The notes beneath the pieces are model-generated. The model was given only the letters and a program-made list of their open reading frames with translations, made no database searches and was not told the origin of the DNA. The position numbers and the translations under genes are program-made. From JBBQSN01 sp038213835 (GTDB taxonomy: Bacteria; Actinomycetota; Actinomycetes; Actinomycetales; CAWJMD01), in the NCBI GenBank assembly GCA_038213835.1, contig JBBQSN010000110.1:1-12053 (forward strand): DNA of 12,053 bases, given 5' to 3'. Each line of letters opens with the position of its first letter. Position 1 is the stretch's first letter. Positions 1 to 6,398 of the stretch are shown in pieces.

Positions 1-39
1 GCACCACGCAGCGCTGCACCAGCACCCACCAGCAGATCC

Positions 40-53
40 GTCGGAACACCGAC
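40..53 (+). promoter_or_regulatory. Small hairpin in the visible part of the whiB7 leader
   Basis: GTCGG (40-44) pairs with CCGAC (49-53) around an AACA loop, 51 bases before the whiB7 start codon. A ten-base palindrome, GCAGCGCTGC, lies at 8-17. No -10 hexamer is visible in the first 103 bases, so the promoter is probably left of the window edge and the transcript has a leader of at least about 100 bases. In mycobacteria and Streptomyces, whiB7/wblC is controlled by a long leader with a small upstream ORF and a transcription attenuator. This hairpin could belong to such a leader, but the window cuts it off and I cannot identify the uORF or a terminator. Confidence 0.3.
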
Positions 54-103
54 ACCCGCTCCGGCCACCACCCGTGGCCCCGTACCACCAGGAGGTGTCC
101 GCG

Positions 104-553
104 ATGCAGCTCGCGGCACTGCTCGACCGGCTCACCGACGAGCCGGACCATCAGGCGGCCTCGTCCTCTCCGCAGAGGCCGCACGACGTGCGGGCGACCC
201 CGTGCCAGCTGGGCGACGGCGAGCTCTGGTTCGCCGACTCCCCGGCCGACGTCGAGGCAGCCAAGTCGCTGTGCGACGCCTGCCCGGCCGTGACTGCGTG
301 CCTCGCCGGTGCTCTCGAGCGGCGGGAGCCGTGGGGCGTCTGGGGCGGCCAGCTCTTCGAGAACGGCGTCGTGGTCGCGCGCAAGCGGCCCCGGGGCCGG
401 CCGCGCAAGGATGACCCGCGGTACACCGAGCCGGCCTCGGCCGCCCGGTCCGCCCACGACGACGCCCTGCAGCTCGTCCGGGCGGCGGGCTTCGAGGTCT
501 CGCCGGTGCCCGCCCAGCGGGACGGCCAGCACGACGACGAGTTCGCCGCCTGA
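104..553 (+). CDS. whiB7: WhiB7-type iron-sulfur transcriptional regulator
   Basis: This 149-residue protein is a WhiB-like [4Fe-4S] regulator of the WhiB7 subclass, which binds the primary sigma factor and switches on intrinsic antibiotic-resistance genes when translation is inhibited. The four cluster cysteines are C34, C57, C60 and C66 (CDAC then ACLAG). The WhiB turn EPWGVWGG lies at about 76-82. It is followed by KRPRGRPRK with the AT-hook RGRPRK at 97-102, the mark of WhiB7. I chose ATG 104 because AGGAGGTG at 90-97 is an excellent ribosome binding site at the right distance; an in-frame GTG at 74 has none, and the frame is open to the window edge. Unlike the M. tuberculosis and Streptomyces proteins, which as I recall end a few residues after the AT-hook, this one carries about 47 more residues, ending in an acidic DDEFAA. 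The subclass call is firm; the role of the tail is unknown. Confidence 0.93.
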   Translation: MQLAALLDRLTDEPDHQAASSSPQRPHDVRATPCQLGDGELWFADSPADVEAAKSLCDACPAVTACLAGALERREPWGVWGGQLFENGVVVARKRPRGRPRKDDPRYTEPASAARSAHDDALQLVRAAGFEVSPVPAQRDGQHDDEFAA

Positions 554-597
554 CCCGCCCGACCCATGACCAGCACCTCACCGACAGGAGCACGACC

Positions 598-771
598 ATG
601 CACGACCAGCTCATGCTGGCCCACGCGCGACAGCGCGAGGACCAGCGTCACGCCGAGCAGTACCGCCTCGCGCGGGCGCTGCTCGCCCACCGCCGCGTCC
701 GCCGCCAGGAGCGGCGTGCCCGCCACGCGATGGCCCAGGGCGGCCGCGTCGCCCGACTGGTGGCCGCCTGA
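598..771 (+). CDS. Small basic protein of unknown function downstream of whiB7
   Basis: This is a 57-residue ORF, ATG 598 to TGA 769-771, preceded by AGGAG at 586-590 with a 7-base gap. It starts 44 bases after the whiB7 stop. The protein is strongly basic and rich in Arg, His, Ala and Gln, with clusters such as HRRVRRQERRARH in the middle. It has no cysteine, no membrane segment and is predicted helical throughout. Third codon positions are almost all G or C, and the strong hairpin at 789-823 follows the stop at once, so it probably shares the whiB7 transcript. I recognise no family; nucleic-acid or ribosome binding is only a guess from its charge. It is too short to rule out chance, but the ribosome binding site, the terminator and the codon bias together support a real gene. 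Confidence 0.7.
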   Translation: MHDQLMLAHARQREDQRHAEQYRLARALLAHRRVRRQERRARHAMAQGGRVARLVAA

Positions 772-788
772 GCGCCACCACCACCCCG

Positions 789-823
789 GTCAGACCCGCT
801 CGCGCGCCTCGAGCGGGTCTGAC
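789..823 (+). terminator. Strong hairpin ending the whiB7 unit
   Basis: A perfect 14-bp inverted repeat, GTCAGACCCGCTCG (789-802) and its complement (810-823), encloses a 7-base loop. It lies 17 bases after the stop of the small basic protein. No long T run follows (TGCTCTG), as is common for actinobacterial terminators. It separates the whiB7 unit from the next promoter at 868. Confidence 0.75.
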
Positions 824-867
824 TGCTCTGCGGGGTCGTTCCGCCCTCGCGGCGGCGCGCTCGCAGC

Positions 868-880
868 TAGGCTCGCGGCC
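868..880 (+). promoter_or_regulatory. Promoter -10 element for a leaderless transcript
   Basis: TAGGCT at 868-873 matches TANNNT. Transcription is predicted to start about 7 bases after it, at 880-881, on or next to the GTG at 881. No convincing -35 hexamer and no Shine-Dalgarno sequence are visible, which fits a leaderless start. Confidence 0.6.
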
Positions 881-1048
881 GTGCCCGACGTGGTGTGCCA
901 GCGCTGCGGCACGCGCTCGCTCTCTGACCCGCCCCCGCTGGGGTGGTCGCCCGGGATCGATCGCGGTCGCACGAGGTGGGTGTGCGAGCCCTGCGCTCGC
1001 GAGAACATGCGCAGCATCGAGGGCAAGCTCGACGAGGAGTGGTGGTGA
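881..1048 (+). CDS. Small zinc-ribbon protein, leaderless
   Basis: This is a 55-residue protein starting at GTG 881. It has two Cys pairs, CQRC (C6, C9) and CEPC (C35, C38), a layout that binds one zinc as a rubredoxin-like or treble-clef knuckle. The C-terminus, ending KLDEEWW, resembles small conserved actinobacterial proteins that I know only as hypothetical. There is no ribosome binding site; the -10 hexamer TAGGCT sits 7 bases upstream, so the mRNA should begin at the start codon. The AIM24-family gene begins 57 bases downstream on the same strand and may be cotranscribed. The frame is open further upstream, back through the terminator at 789-823, but that part makes no sense as protein. 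The precise role is unknown. Confidence 0.75.
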   Translation: MPDVVCQRCGTRSLSDPPPLGWSPGIDRGRTRWVCEPCARENMRSIEGKLDEEWW

Positions 1049-1105
1049 GCGCCGTCGCGCTGGCCGCCGGTCGCTCGTCCCCACCGTCTGATCGAGGGAG
1101 ACCCG

Positions 1106-1801
1106 TTGCGTAGCCAGCTGTTCGACGCCAAGCACACCGCCCCGCTGACCTCTCAGGAGCGCTGGGCGTCCCAGAGCTCGAAGATGCTCAGGGTCGGGCT
1201 CGGCCCCGACGTCCTCGCGGCCAAGGGCGCGATGGTCGCGTACACCGGCCAGCTCACCTTCCAGCACGAGGGCTCGGGCTCGATGGGCCGCCTCGTCCGC
1301 CGGATGATCAGCTCCGACGACGCCCCGCTGATGCGGGTGGCGGGCCAGGGCCTGTGCTACTTCGCCCGGCTGAACGAGGACATCTTCATGATCGAGCTCG
1401 AGGGCGACTCGATCAGCATCGGCGGCTCGAACCTGCTCGCCTTCGACGCCTCGCTCTCCTGGGACATCAAGCGCGTCCAGGGTGCGGGTGCGATGGCGTC
1501 GGCCGGCCTGTTCAACACCGTGCTCGAGGGCCGTGGCACCGTCGCCATCACCTCGGACGGGCCGCCGATGCTGATGGACTGCTCGCAGCAGCCGGTCTTC
1601 GTCGACCCGCAGGCGATCCTCGGCTGGTCGGCCAACCTCGTGCCCAGCGTCGTCAACTCGATGAACATCCGATCGATGTTGCGCGGCGGCACGGGCGAGG
1701 CGTTCCAGCTCGCGTTCCACGGCCCGGGCTTCGTGATCGTCCAGCCGAGCGAGGGCGCCCCTGCGCCGGCCGGCAGCAGCGGCGGCGGGCTCTTCGGCTG
1801 A
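1106..1801 (+). CDS. AIM24 family protein
   Basis: This 231-residue protein matches the AIM24 family (PF01987), named for a yeast mitochondrial inner-membrane protein but common in bacteria without a settled function. Family traits are the opening RSQLF, the SSKMLRVGLG segment near 24-33, the AAKGAMVAY strand, GSGSM near 56-60, the LLAFDASLSWDI segment near 110-120, the following GLFNTV, and a Gly-rich C-terminus ending GGGLFG. These are repeating beta strands that form a barrel-like fold. There is no signal peptide or membrane helix, so it is probably cytoplasmic. I chose TTG 1106 because GAGGGAG at 1094-1100 precedes it and the family's conserved N-terminus begins there; the next ATG, at 1184, would remove it. 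It ends 12 bases before the end of the convergent amidase gene. Confidence 0.85.
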   Translation: MRSQLFDAKHTAPLTSQERWASQSSKMLRVGLGPDVLAAKGAMVAYTGQLTFQHEGSGSMGRLVRRMISSDDAPLMRVAGQGLCYFARLNEDIFMIELEGDSISIGGSNLLAFDASLSWDIKRVQGAGAMASAGLFNTVLEGRGTVAITSDGPPMLMDCSQQPVFVDPQAILGWSANLVPSVVNSMNIRSMLRGGTGEAFQLAFHGPGFVIVQPSEGAPAPAGSSGGGLFG

Positions 1802-1803
1802 TC

Positions 1804-1813
1804 GGGCCGGCCC
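1804..1813. terminator. Short palindrome between convergent genes
   Basis: GGGCCGGCCC is a perfect 10-base palindrome that fills the 12-base gap between the AIM24-family stop (1799-1801) and the amidase stop on the other strand (1814-1816). It could help end both transcripts, but it is short and may be chance in such GC-rich DNA. Confidence 0.25.
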
Positions 1814-3436
1814 TCAGTCGCCGATCGTCGGGATCAGCCGGGGCGCCCGACGCACCTGCGTGTGCTGCTCGAACGAGTACGCCAGCGAGAGCAGGGCGGC
1901 GTCGTCCCAGCGGGCGCCGAAGAAGCTCACGCCGACCGGCAGGGGTCCCGAGTAGCCCGCGGGCACCGTGACGTTCGGGTAGCCGGCCACGGCGGCGGGG
2001 CCCGAGGAGCCGAACACGAAGGCGTCGCCCTCGCCGAGGGTGCTGACCCACGCCGGGCTGTTCGTGGGCGCCATGATCGCGTCCAGGTCGTAGGTGGCCA
2101 GGGTCTCGTCGATGGAGGCGCGCGCGGCGTCGGTGGCCGCGGTCCGGGCGGCCACGGCCTCCGCAGAGCCGGCGGGAGGTGCCTCGACCGCGAGCTGGAA
2201 GATCTCCTGGCCGAAGTACTCCAGCTCCACCGGGTCCCGGCCGTTGAACCGGATCAGGCCCTCGAGGGTGTCCGGGTGGCGTCCTGGCGTGGCCCGCAGG
2301 TACGTCTCGAGGTCGCGCTCGAACTCCGACAGGAGCGCGGGGAACTCGTTCGCGTCGATGACGTCCTGGTAGGGCAGGTCGACGTCGACGACGGTCCCGC
2401 CGGCGGCCTCCACAGCGGCGACGGCCTGCTCGGTGACGACGTCGGTCTCCGCCGAGCCCGTCGAGCCCCGCAGCCAGACCCCGATCCGGGCGCCGTCGAG
2501 CGAGTCGGCGTCCAGGGCCTTGGCGTACTGGCGGGTCTGGTCGCGCGGGATCTCGGCGGTGGCGGGGTCCTTGCGGTCACGGCCCTGCAGCACGGACAGC
2601 GTGAGCGCCGCGTCGATCGTGTGCCTGGCCATCGGCCCGGCGGTGTCCTGGTCCGCGCTGATCGGGACGATGCCGTCCCGGCTCACCAGGCCCAGCGTCG
2701 GCTTCAGGCCGACGACCCCGTTCGCCCCGGCGGGGCAGACGATCGACCCGTCGGTCTCGGTGCCGATGGCCACCTGCGCGAGCGAGGCGGCGACGCCCGC
2801 CCCCGACCCGGAGGACGAGCCGCAGGGGTTGCGGTCGAGCACGTGCGCGTTCGCGGTGAGGCCACCGACGGCGGACCAGCCGCTCGTCGACATCGTCGAC
2901 CGGAAGTTGGCCCACTCGGACAGGTTGGCCTTGCCGATGACGACCGCGCCGGCGTCGTGCAGCCTGCGCACGATCGTGGCGTCGTCCGGGCGGCTCTTGA
3001 GCAGCGCTCGCGAGCCGGCCGTGGCGCCCTGCGCCCTGGTGTCCACGTTGTCCTTGAGCAGCACGGGCACGCCCTCCAGGGCGCTCCGGGCGCCGTGCTT
3101 GCGCCGGTGACGGTCGCTGGCGGCGGCCTCGCGGATGGCTCTCGGGTTCACCTCGAGGACGGCGTTCAGTCGGCCGTCGAGCCTGCTGATCCGCTGCAGG
3201 TAGGCGCTGGTGAGGTCGACCGAGGAGAGCTTCCCCTTCCGCATCTCCTGCTGGATCAGGGGGATGGTGGCGGCATCGAGGTCGCGGAGCACGACCGAGC
3301 CGCGGCCACCGCCCGCCTGCGCCGCGGGCACCAGGCCGAGGGCGACGACGACGGCGAGCAGGATGACCAGGAGGGGAGAGCGACGGTGGGATCGAAGGGA
3401 CCTGCGACGGGGGGTGCGGGCCGTGCCTGGGCTCAT
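1814..3436 (-). CDS. Secreted amidase-signature family hydrolase
   Basis: This 540-residue protein belongs to the amidase-signature family (PF01425), which hydrolyses C-N bonds of amides with a Ser-cisSer-Lys triad. All three residues are visible: K128 in VLLKDN, S209 in CGSSSGSG, and the nucleophile S231 in GTETDGSIVCPA. The N-terminus is Arg-rich, followed by a hydrophobic stretch at about 20-36 and a likely signal-peptidase site after AQA (residue 41), so the enzyme should be exported. That sets it apart from GatA. The C-terminal IMAPTN and the PNVTVPAGY and PVGVSFFG segments are typical of the family. ATG 3436 has GGAAGG on the minus strand about 8 bases upstream. It stands alone, diverging from prfB across 112 bases. 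The substrate cannot be told from sequence; a peptide or cell-wall amide is possible. Confidence 0.88.
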   Translation of the reverse strand: MSPGTARTPRRRSLRSHRRSPLLVILLAVVVALGLVPAAQAGGGRGSVVLRDLDAATIPLIQQEMRKGKLSSVDLTSAYLQRISRLDGRLNAVLEVNPRAIREAAASDRHRRKHGARSALEGVPVLLKDNVDTRAQGATAGSRALLKSRPDDATIVRRLHDAGAVVIGKANLSEWANFRSTMSTSGWSAVGGLTANAHVLDRNPCGSSSGSGAGVAASLAQVAIGTETDGSIVCPAGANGVVGLKPTLGLVSRDGIVPISADQDTAGPMARHTIDAALTLSVLQGRDRKDPATAEIPRDQTRQYAKALDADSLDGARIGVWLRGSTGSAETDVVTEQAVAAVEAAGGTVVDVDLPYQDVIDANEFPALLSEFERDLETYLRATPGRHPDTLEGLIRFNGRDPVELEYFGQEIFQLAVEAPPAGSAEAVAARTAATDAARASIDETLATYDLDAIMAPTNSPAWVSTLGEGDAFVFGSSGPAAVAGYPNVTVPAGYSGPLPVGVSFFGARWDDAALLSLAYSFEQHTQVRRAPRLIPTIGD

Positions 3437-3534
3437 GGGGGAGCCTTCCGTGCCAGGGCCTCGGGCGGACGGCGAGACCGGTCCGAACCAGACGAAAGCA
3501 CACGCCGTGGGTCGAGGCCAGCCCTACCGCCGAG

Positions 3535-3548
3535 TACGCTGGCCGACC
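3535..3548 (+). promoter_or_regulatory. prfB promoter -10 element, leaderless
   Basis: TACGCT at 3535-3540 is followed by an 8-base gap to GTG 3549. No ribosome binding site lies between them. The predicted start of transcription (about 3547) is within two bases of the start codon. A weak GTCGAG at 3511-3516 is the only -35 candidate. Confidence 0.6.
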
Positions 3549-4676
3549 GTGGCTGCCGTCGACTTCCCCGCCGAGATCAAGGCCTTGCGCACGACCTACG
3601 AGTCGATCGTCGAGGTGACCGACGTCGAGGCGCTGCGCGCCCGGATCGCCGAGCTGTCCGAGCAGGCTGCGGCGCCCGACCTGTGGGACGACCCCGACGC
3701 CGCCCAGAAGGTCACCAGCGCGCTGTCGCACCAGCAGGCCGAGCTGGACCGGGTGGAGAACATGGGGTCGCGGATCGACGACCTCGAGGTGCTGGCCGAG
3801 CTGGCCGACGAGGAGTCCGACGAGGCCGCGGCGCAGGAGTCACTGGGCGAGCTCGAGGCGGTCCGCAAGCAGCTCGGCGAGCTCGAGGTCCGCACCCTGC
3901 TGTCGGGCGAGTACGACCCGCGCGAGGCGCTGGTGACGATCCGGGCCGAGGCCGGCGGTGTCGACGCCGCCGACTTCGCCGAGATGCTGCTGCGCATGTA
4001 CCTGCGCTGGGCGGAGCGCCGCGGGTACCCCACCGACGTCTTCGACACCTCGTACGCGGAGGAGGCCGGCATCAAGTCCGCGACCTTCCGGGTCAGCGCC
4101 CCCTACGCCTACGGCACCCTCTCGGTCGAGCAGGGCACGCACCGGCTGGTGCGGATCTCCCCGTTCGACAACCAGGGCCGCCGGCAGACCTCGTTCGCCG
4201 GCGTCGAGGTGCTCCCCGACGTCGAGGAGACCGACCACGTCGAGATCCCCGAGGGCGACCTGCGGGTCGACGTCTTCCGGTCCTCCGGCCCCGGCGGCCA
4301 GAGCGTCAACACGACCGACTCGGCGGTGCGGCTCACCCACCTGCCCACCGGTGTCGTGGTCACCTGCCAGAACGAGAAGTCGCAGCTGCAGAACAAGGCC
4401 GCGGCGATGCGCGTCCTGCAGGCCAAGCTGCTCGAGCGGGCGCGCAAGGAGCGCCAGGCCGAGCTGGACGCCCTCAAGGGTGACGACTCCGGCTCGTGGG
4501 GCAACCAGATGCGCTCCTACGTCCTGCACCCGTACCAGATGGTCAAGGACCTGCGCACCGACCACGAGGTGGGCAACACCACCGGCGTCTTCGACGGCGA
4601 CATCGACGAGTTCCTCGAGGCCGGGATCCGCTGGCGCAAGCAGGGCGAGCAGGCGGCCGCGGCCGCCGCCGGCTGA
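3549..4676 (+). CDS. prfB: Peptide chain release factor 2
   Basis: RF2 reads UGA and UAA stop codons and triggers release of the finished protein from the ribosome. The 375-residue product has the RF2 codon-reading motif SPF at 204-206 and the GGQ peptidyl-transferase motif at 249-251 (SSGPGGQSVN), at almost the same positions as in E. coli RF2. An N-terminal helical domain with Leu/Glu-rich segments covers about 1-115. The C-terminus ends in an Ala-rich tail. GTG 3549 is chosen because the conserved N-terminus AAVDFPAEIKAL starts there and a -10 hexamer precedes it; the frame is open upstream but over unrelated sequence. The reading frame is continuous, so there is no programmed frameshift of the E. 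coli type. A hairpin at 4688-4706 separates it from ftsE. Confidence 0.97.
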   Translation: MAAVDFPAEIKALRTTYESIVEVTDVEALRARIAELSEQAAAPDLWDDPDAAQKVTSALSHQQAELDRVENMGSRIDDLEVLAELADEESDEAAAQESLGELEAVRKQLGELEVRTLLSGEYDPREALVTIRAEAGGVDAADFAEMLLRMYLRWAERRGYPTDVFDTSYAEEAGIKSATFRVSAPYAYGTLSVEQGTHRLVRISPFDNQGRRQTSFAGVEVLPDVEETDHVEIPEGDLRVDVFRSSGPGGQSVNTTDSAVRLTHLPTGVVVTCQNEKSQLQNKAAAMRVLQAKLLERARKERQAELDALKGDDSGSWGNQMRSYVLHPYQMVKDLRTDHEVGNTTGVFDGDIDEFLEAGIRWRKQGEQAAAAAAG

Positions 4677-4687
4677 TCCTGCGACAC

Positions 4688-4706
4688 GCACGCCCCCGGG
4701 GCGTGC
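4688..4706 (+). terminator. Hairpin between prfB and ftsE
   Basis: GCACGCCC (4688-4695) pairs with GGGCGTGC (4699-4706) around a 3-base loop, 11 bases after the prfB stop. No T run follows. It probably ends or attenuates prfB transcription just before the ftsE promoter. Confidence 0.5.
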
Positions 4707-4729
4707 CCGGAACGTCCAGGTCCCGGACG

Positions 4730-4743
4730 TATGCTCGATCTCC
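4730..4743 (+). promoter_or_regulatory. ftsEX promoter -10 element, leaderless
   Basis: TATGCT at 4730-4735 is the best -10 match in the window. GTG 4744 follows after 8 bases with no ribosome binding site. The predicted transcription start is about 4742. No clear -35 is seen. Confidence 0.6.
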
Positions 4744-5439
4744 GTGATCCGCTTCGACTCCGTGACCAAGGTGTACGACGTGCGGACGCGCGCTGCCCTC
4801 GACGACGTCTCGCTCGAGGTGGACCGCGGTGAGTTCGTGTTCCTGGTCGGAGCGTCCGGGTCGGGCAAGTCCACGTTCCTGCGGCTGGTGCTGCGCGAGG
4901 AGAAGGCCACGAGGGGCACCGTGCACGTCGCCGGCCGCGACCTCGCGCACCTGTCGTCGTGGAAGGTGCCGCACCTGCGTCGCCAGATCGGTGCGGTGTT
5001 CCAGGACTTCCGGCTGCTGCCCAACAAGTCCGTCTACGAGAACGTCGCCTTCGCGCTGCAGGTGATCGGCAAGTCGCGGCACGCGATCCGTCAGACCGTC
5101 CCCGAGACCCTCGACATGGTGGGTCTGGGCGGCAAGGAGAAGCGGCGTCCGCACGAGCTGTCGGGCGGTGAGCAGCAGCGGGTCGCGATCACGCGGGCCT
5201 TCGTGAACCGGCCCGACATCCTGCTGTGCGACGAGCCGACCGGGAACCTGGACCCCACGACCAGCGTGGGGATCATGAAGCTGCTCGACCGGATCAACCG
5301 CACCGGCACCACGATCGTGATGGCCACCCACGACGACGACATGGTCGACCAGATGCGCAAGCGGGTGGTCGAGCTCGAGGACGGCCGGGTCATGCGCGAC
5401 GAGTCCAGCGGCGTCTACGGCATGAAGCGGAGCTCCTGA
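4744..5439 (+). CDS. ftsE: Cell division ATP-binding protein FtsE
   Basis: FtsE is the cytoplasmic ATPase of the FtsEX complex, which links the divisome to peptidoglycan hydrolysis outside the membrane. The 231-residue protein has a complete ABC nucleotide-binding domain: Walker A GASGSGKST at 36-44, Q-loop Q87, signature LSGGEQQ at 139-145, Walker B ILLCDEP with E164, and H-loop H196. KVYD near the N-terminus and FQDFRLLPNKSVYENVAFAL around 86-105 are typical of FtsE rather than other ABC ATPases. GTG 4744 gives the expected MIRFDSVTKVY start. The gene for its membrane partner FtsX begins 3 bases after its stop. Confidence 0.96.
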   Translation: MIRFDSVTKVYDVRTRAALDDVSLEVDRGEFVFLVGASGSGKSTFLRLVLREEKATRGTVHVAGRDLAHLSSWKVPHLRRQIGAVFQDFRLLPNKSVYENVAFALQVIGKSRHAIRQTVPETLDMVGLGGKEKRRPHELSGGEQQRVAITRAFVNRPDILLCDEPTGNLDPTTSVGIMKLLDRINRTGTTIVMATHDDDMVDQMRKRVVELEDGRVMRDESSGVYGMKRSS

Positions 5440-5442
5440 CCC

Positions 5443-6360
5443 ATGCGACTGCAGTTCATCCTCGAGCAGCTCTGGAAAGGGTTGGCGCGCAACGTCGCGA
5501 TGGTGGTGTCGGTCATCATCGTCACGTCGATGTCGTTGTTCTTCGTCGGCGGTGCGATCCTGTTCCAGTCCCAGATCGACCTCGCCAAGGACTACTGGTA
5601 CGACCGCGTCCAGGTCTCGATCTTCCTGTGCAGCGAGGGCAGCGAGGCGGCCACCTGCACGGCCGGTGCCGCTAACGAGGCCGTCCGCGACCAGATCTCG
5701 TCCGACCTGGAGTCCCCGGCCCTGGAGACCTACGTCGACCAGGTCTTCTACGAGACCAAGGACGAGGCGTACGACCGCTTCCTGGAGCAGTTCGAGGACA
5801 CCCCGGCCATCACCGAGAACGTCACCGCCGAGCAGATGCCGGAGTCCTACCGGGTCAAGCTCAAGGATCCCGAGAAGTACGAGGTGGTCTCGCAGTTCTT
5901 CTCCGGCCGTTCTGGCGTGGAGGAGGTGGTCGACCAGCGCGAGATCCTCGACACCTTCTTCAAGTTCCTCAACCTGCTCACCGTCGGCGCCGGGATCCTG
6001 GCCGGCTTCATGCTCGTCGCCGCGACCCTGCTGGTGGCCACCACGATCCGGCTGGCGGCGGCGAGCAGACGCCGGGAGACCGAGATCATGCGGTTGGTCG
6101 GGGCGTCCAAGACGCTGCTCCAGCTGCCGTTCATGCTCGAGGGCATCATCACCGTCGCCTTCGGCGCGGGGCTCGCGGTGCTCGGCTGGTGGGCGATCGT
6201 CAAGTACGGCGTGCAGGGCGTGCTGGTCGAGGACCTGCCCCTCATCGACTACATCGAGACCAGCGCCGTCTGGACGATGGCGCCGTGGCTGTTCCTGATG
6301 GGAATCGTCCTGGCCAGCGTGTCGTCCCTGGTCACGCTGTCCCGGTACCTCAAGGTGTGA
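5443..6360 (+). CDS. ftsX: Cell division membrane protein FtsX
   Basis: FtsX is the membrane subunit of FtsEX. Through its outer domain it switches on cell-wall hydrolases when FtsE hydrolyses ATP. The 305-residue protein has the family's four membrane helices, at about 20-42, 176-203, 228-252 and 278-300. A large extracellular domain lies between the first two (about 43-175). The segment RETEIMRLVGAS near 211-222 is the typical cytoplasmic coupling region. The outer domain holds two cysteines, C63 and C72, close enough for a disulfide. ATG 5443 follows the ftsE stop by 3 bases, with GGAG at 5429-5432 inside the end of ftsE, so the two are translated together. The next gene, an exported M23 peptidase, is the likely target of regulation. 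Confidence 0.95.
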   Translation: MRLQFILEQLWKGLARNVAMVVSVIIVTSMSLFFVGGAILFQSQIDLAKDYWYDRVQVSIFLCSEGSEAATCTAGAANEAVRDQISSDLESPALETYVDQVFYETKDEAYDRFLEQFEDTPAITENVTAEQMPESYRVKLKDPEKYEVVSQFFSGRSGVEEVVDQREILDTFFKFLNLLTVGAGILAGFMLVAATLLVATTIRLAAASRRRETEIMRLVGASKTLLQLPFMLEGIITVAFGAGLAVLGWWAIVKYGVQGVLVEDLPLIDYIETSAVWTMAPWLFLMGIVLASVSSLVTLSRYLKV

Positions 6361-6398
6361 GGACGTCCAGCGCCCCGACCTCCCCTGGAGCCCCGTCC

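Noticed and set aside
566..880. Upstream extension of the zinc-ribbon protein to ATG 566
   Set aside because: It would run through the small basic gene in another frame and through the 14-bp hairpin; the -10 hexamer at 868 supports GTG 881.
3210..3548. Upstream extension of prfB
   Set aside because: It overlaps the amidase start on the other strand and adds 113 residues absent from RF2 proteins.
1862..4483. Long plus-strand open frame (873 codons) across the amidase and prfB
   Set aside because: It is an antisense and out-of-frame shadow of two clearly recognisable genes.
6189..6398. Upstream extension of the M23 protein into ftsX
   Set aside because: The added residues are ftsX read out of frame, and the signal peptide would become internal.
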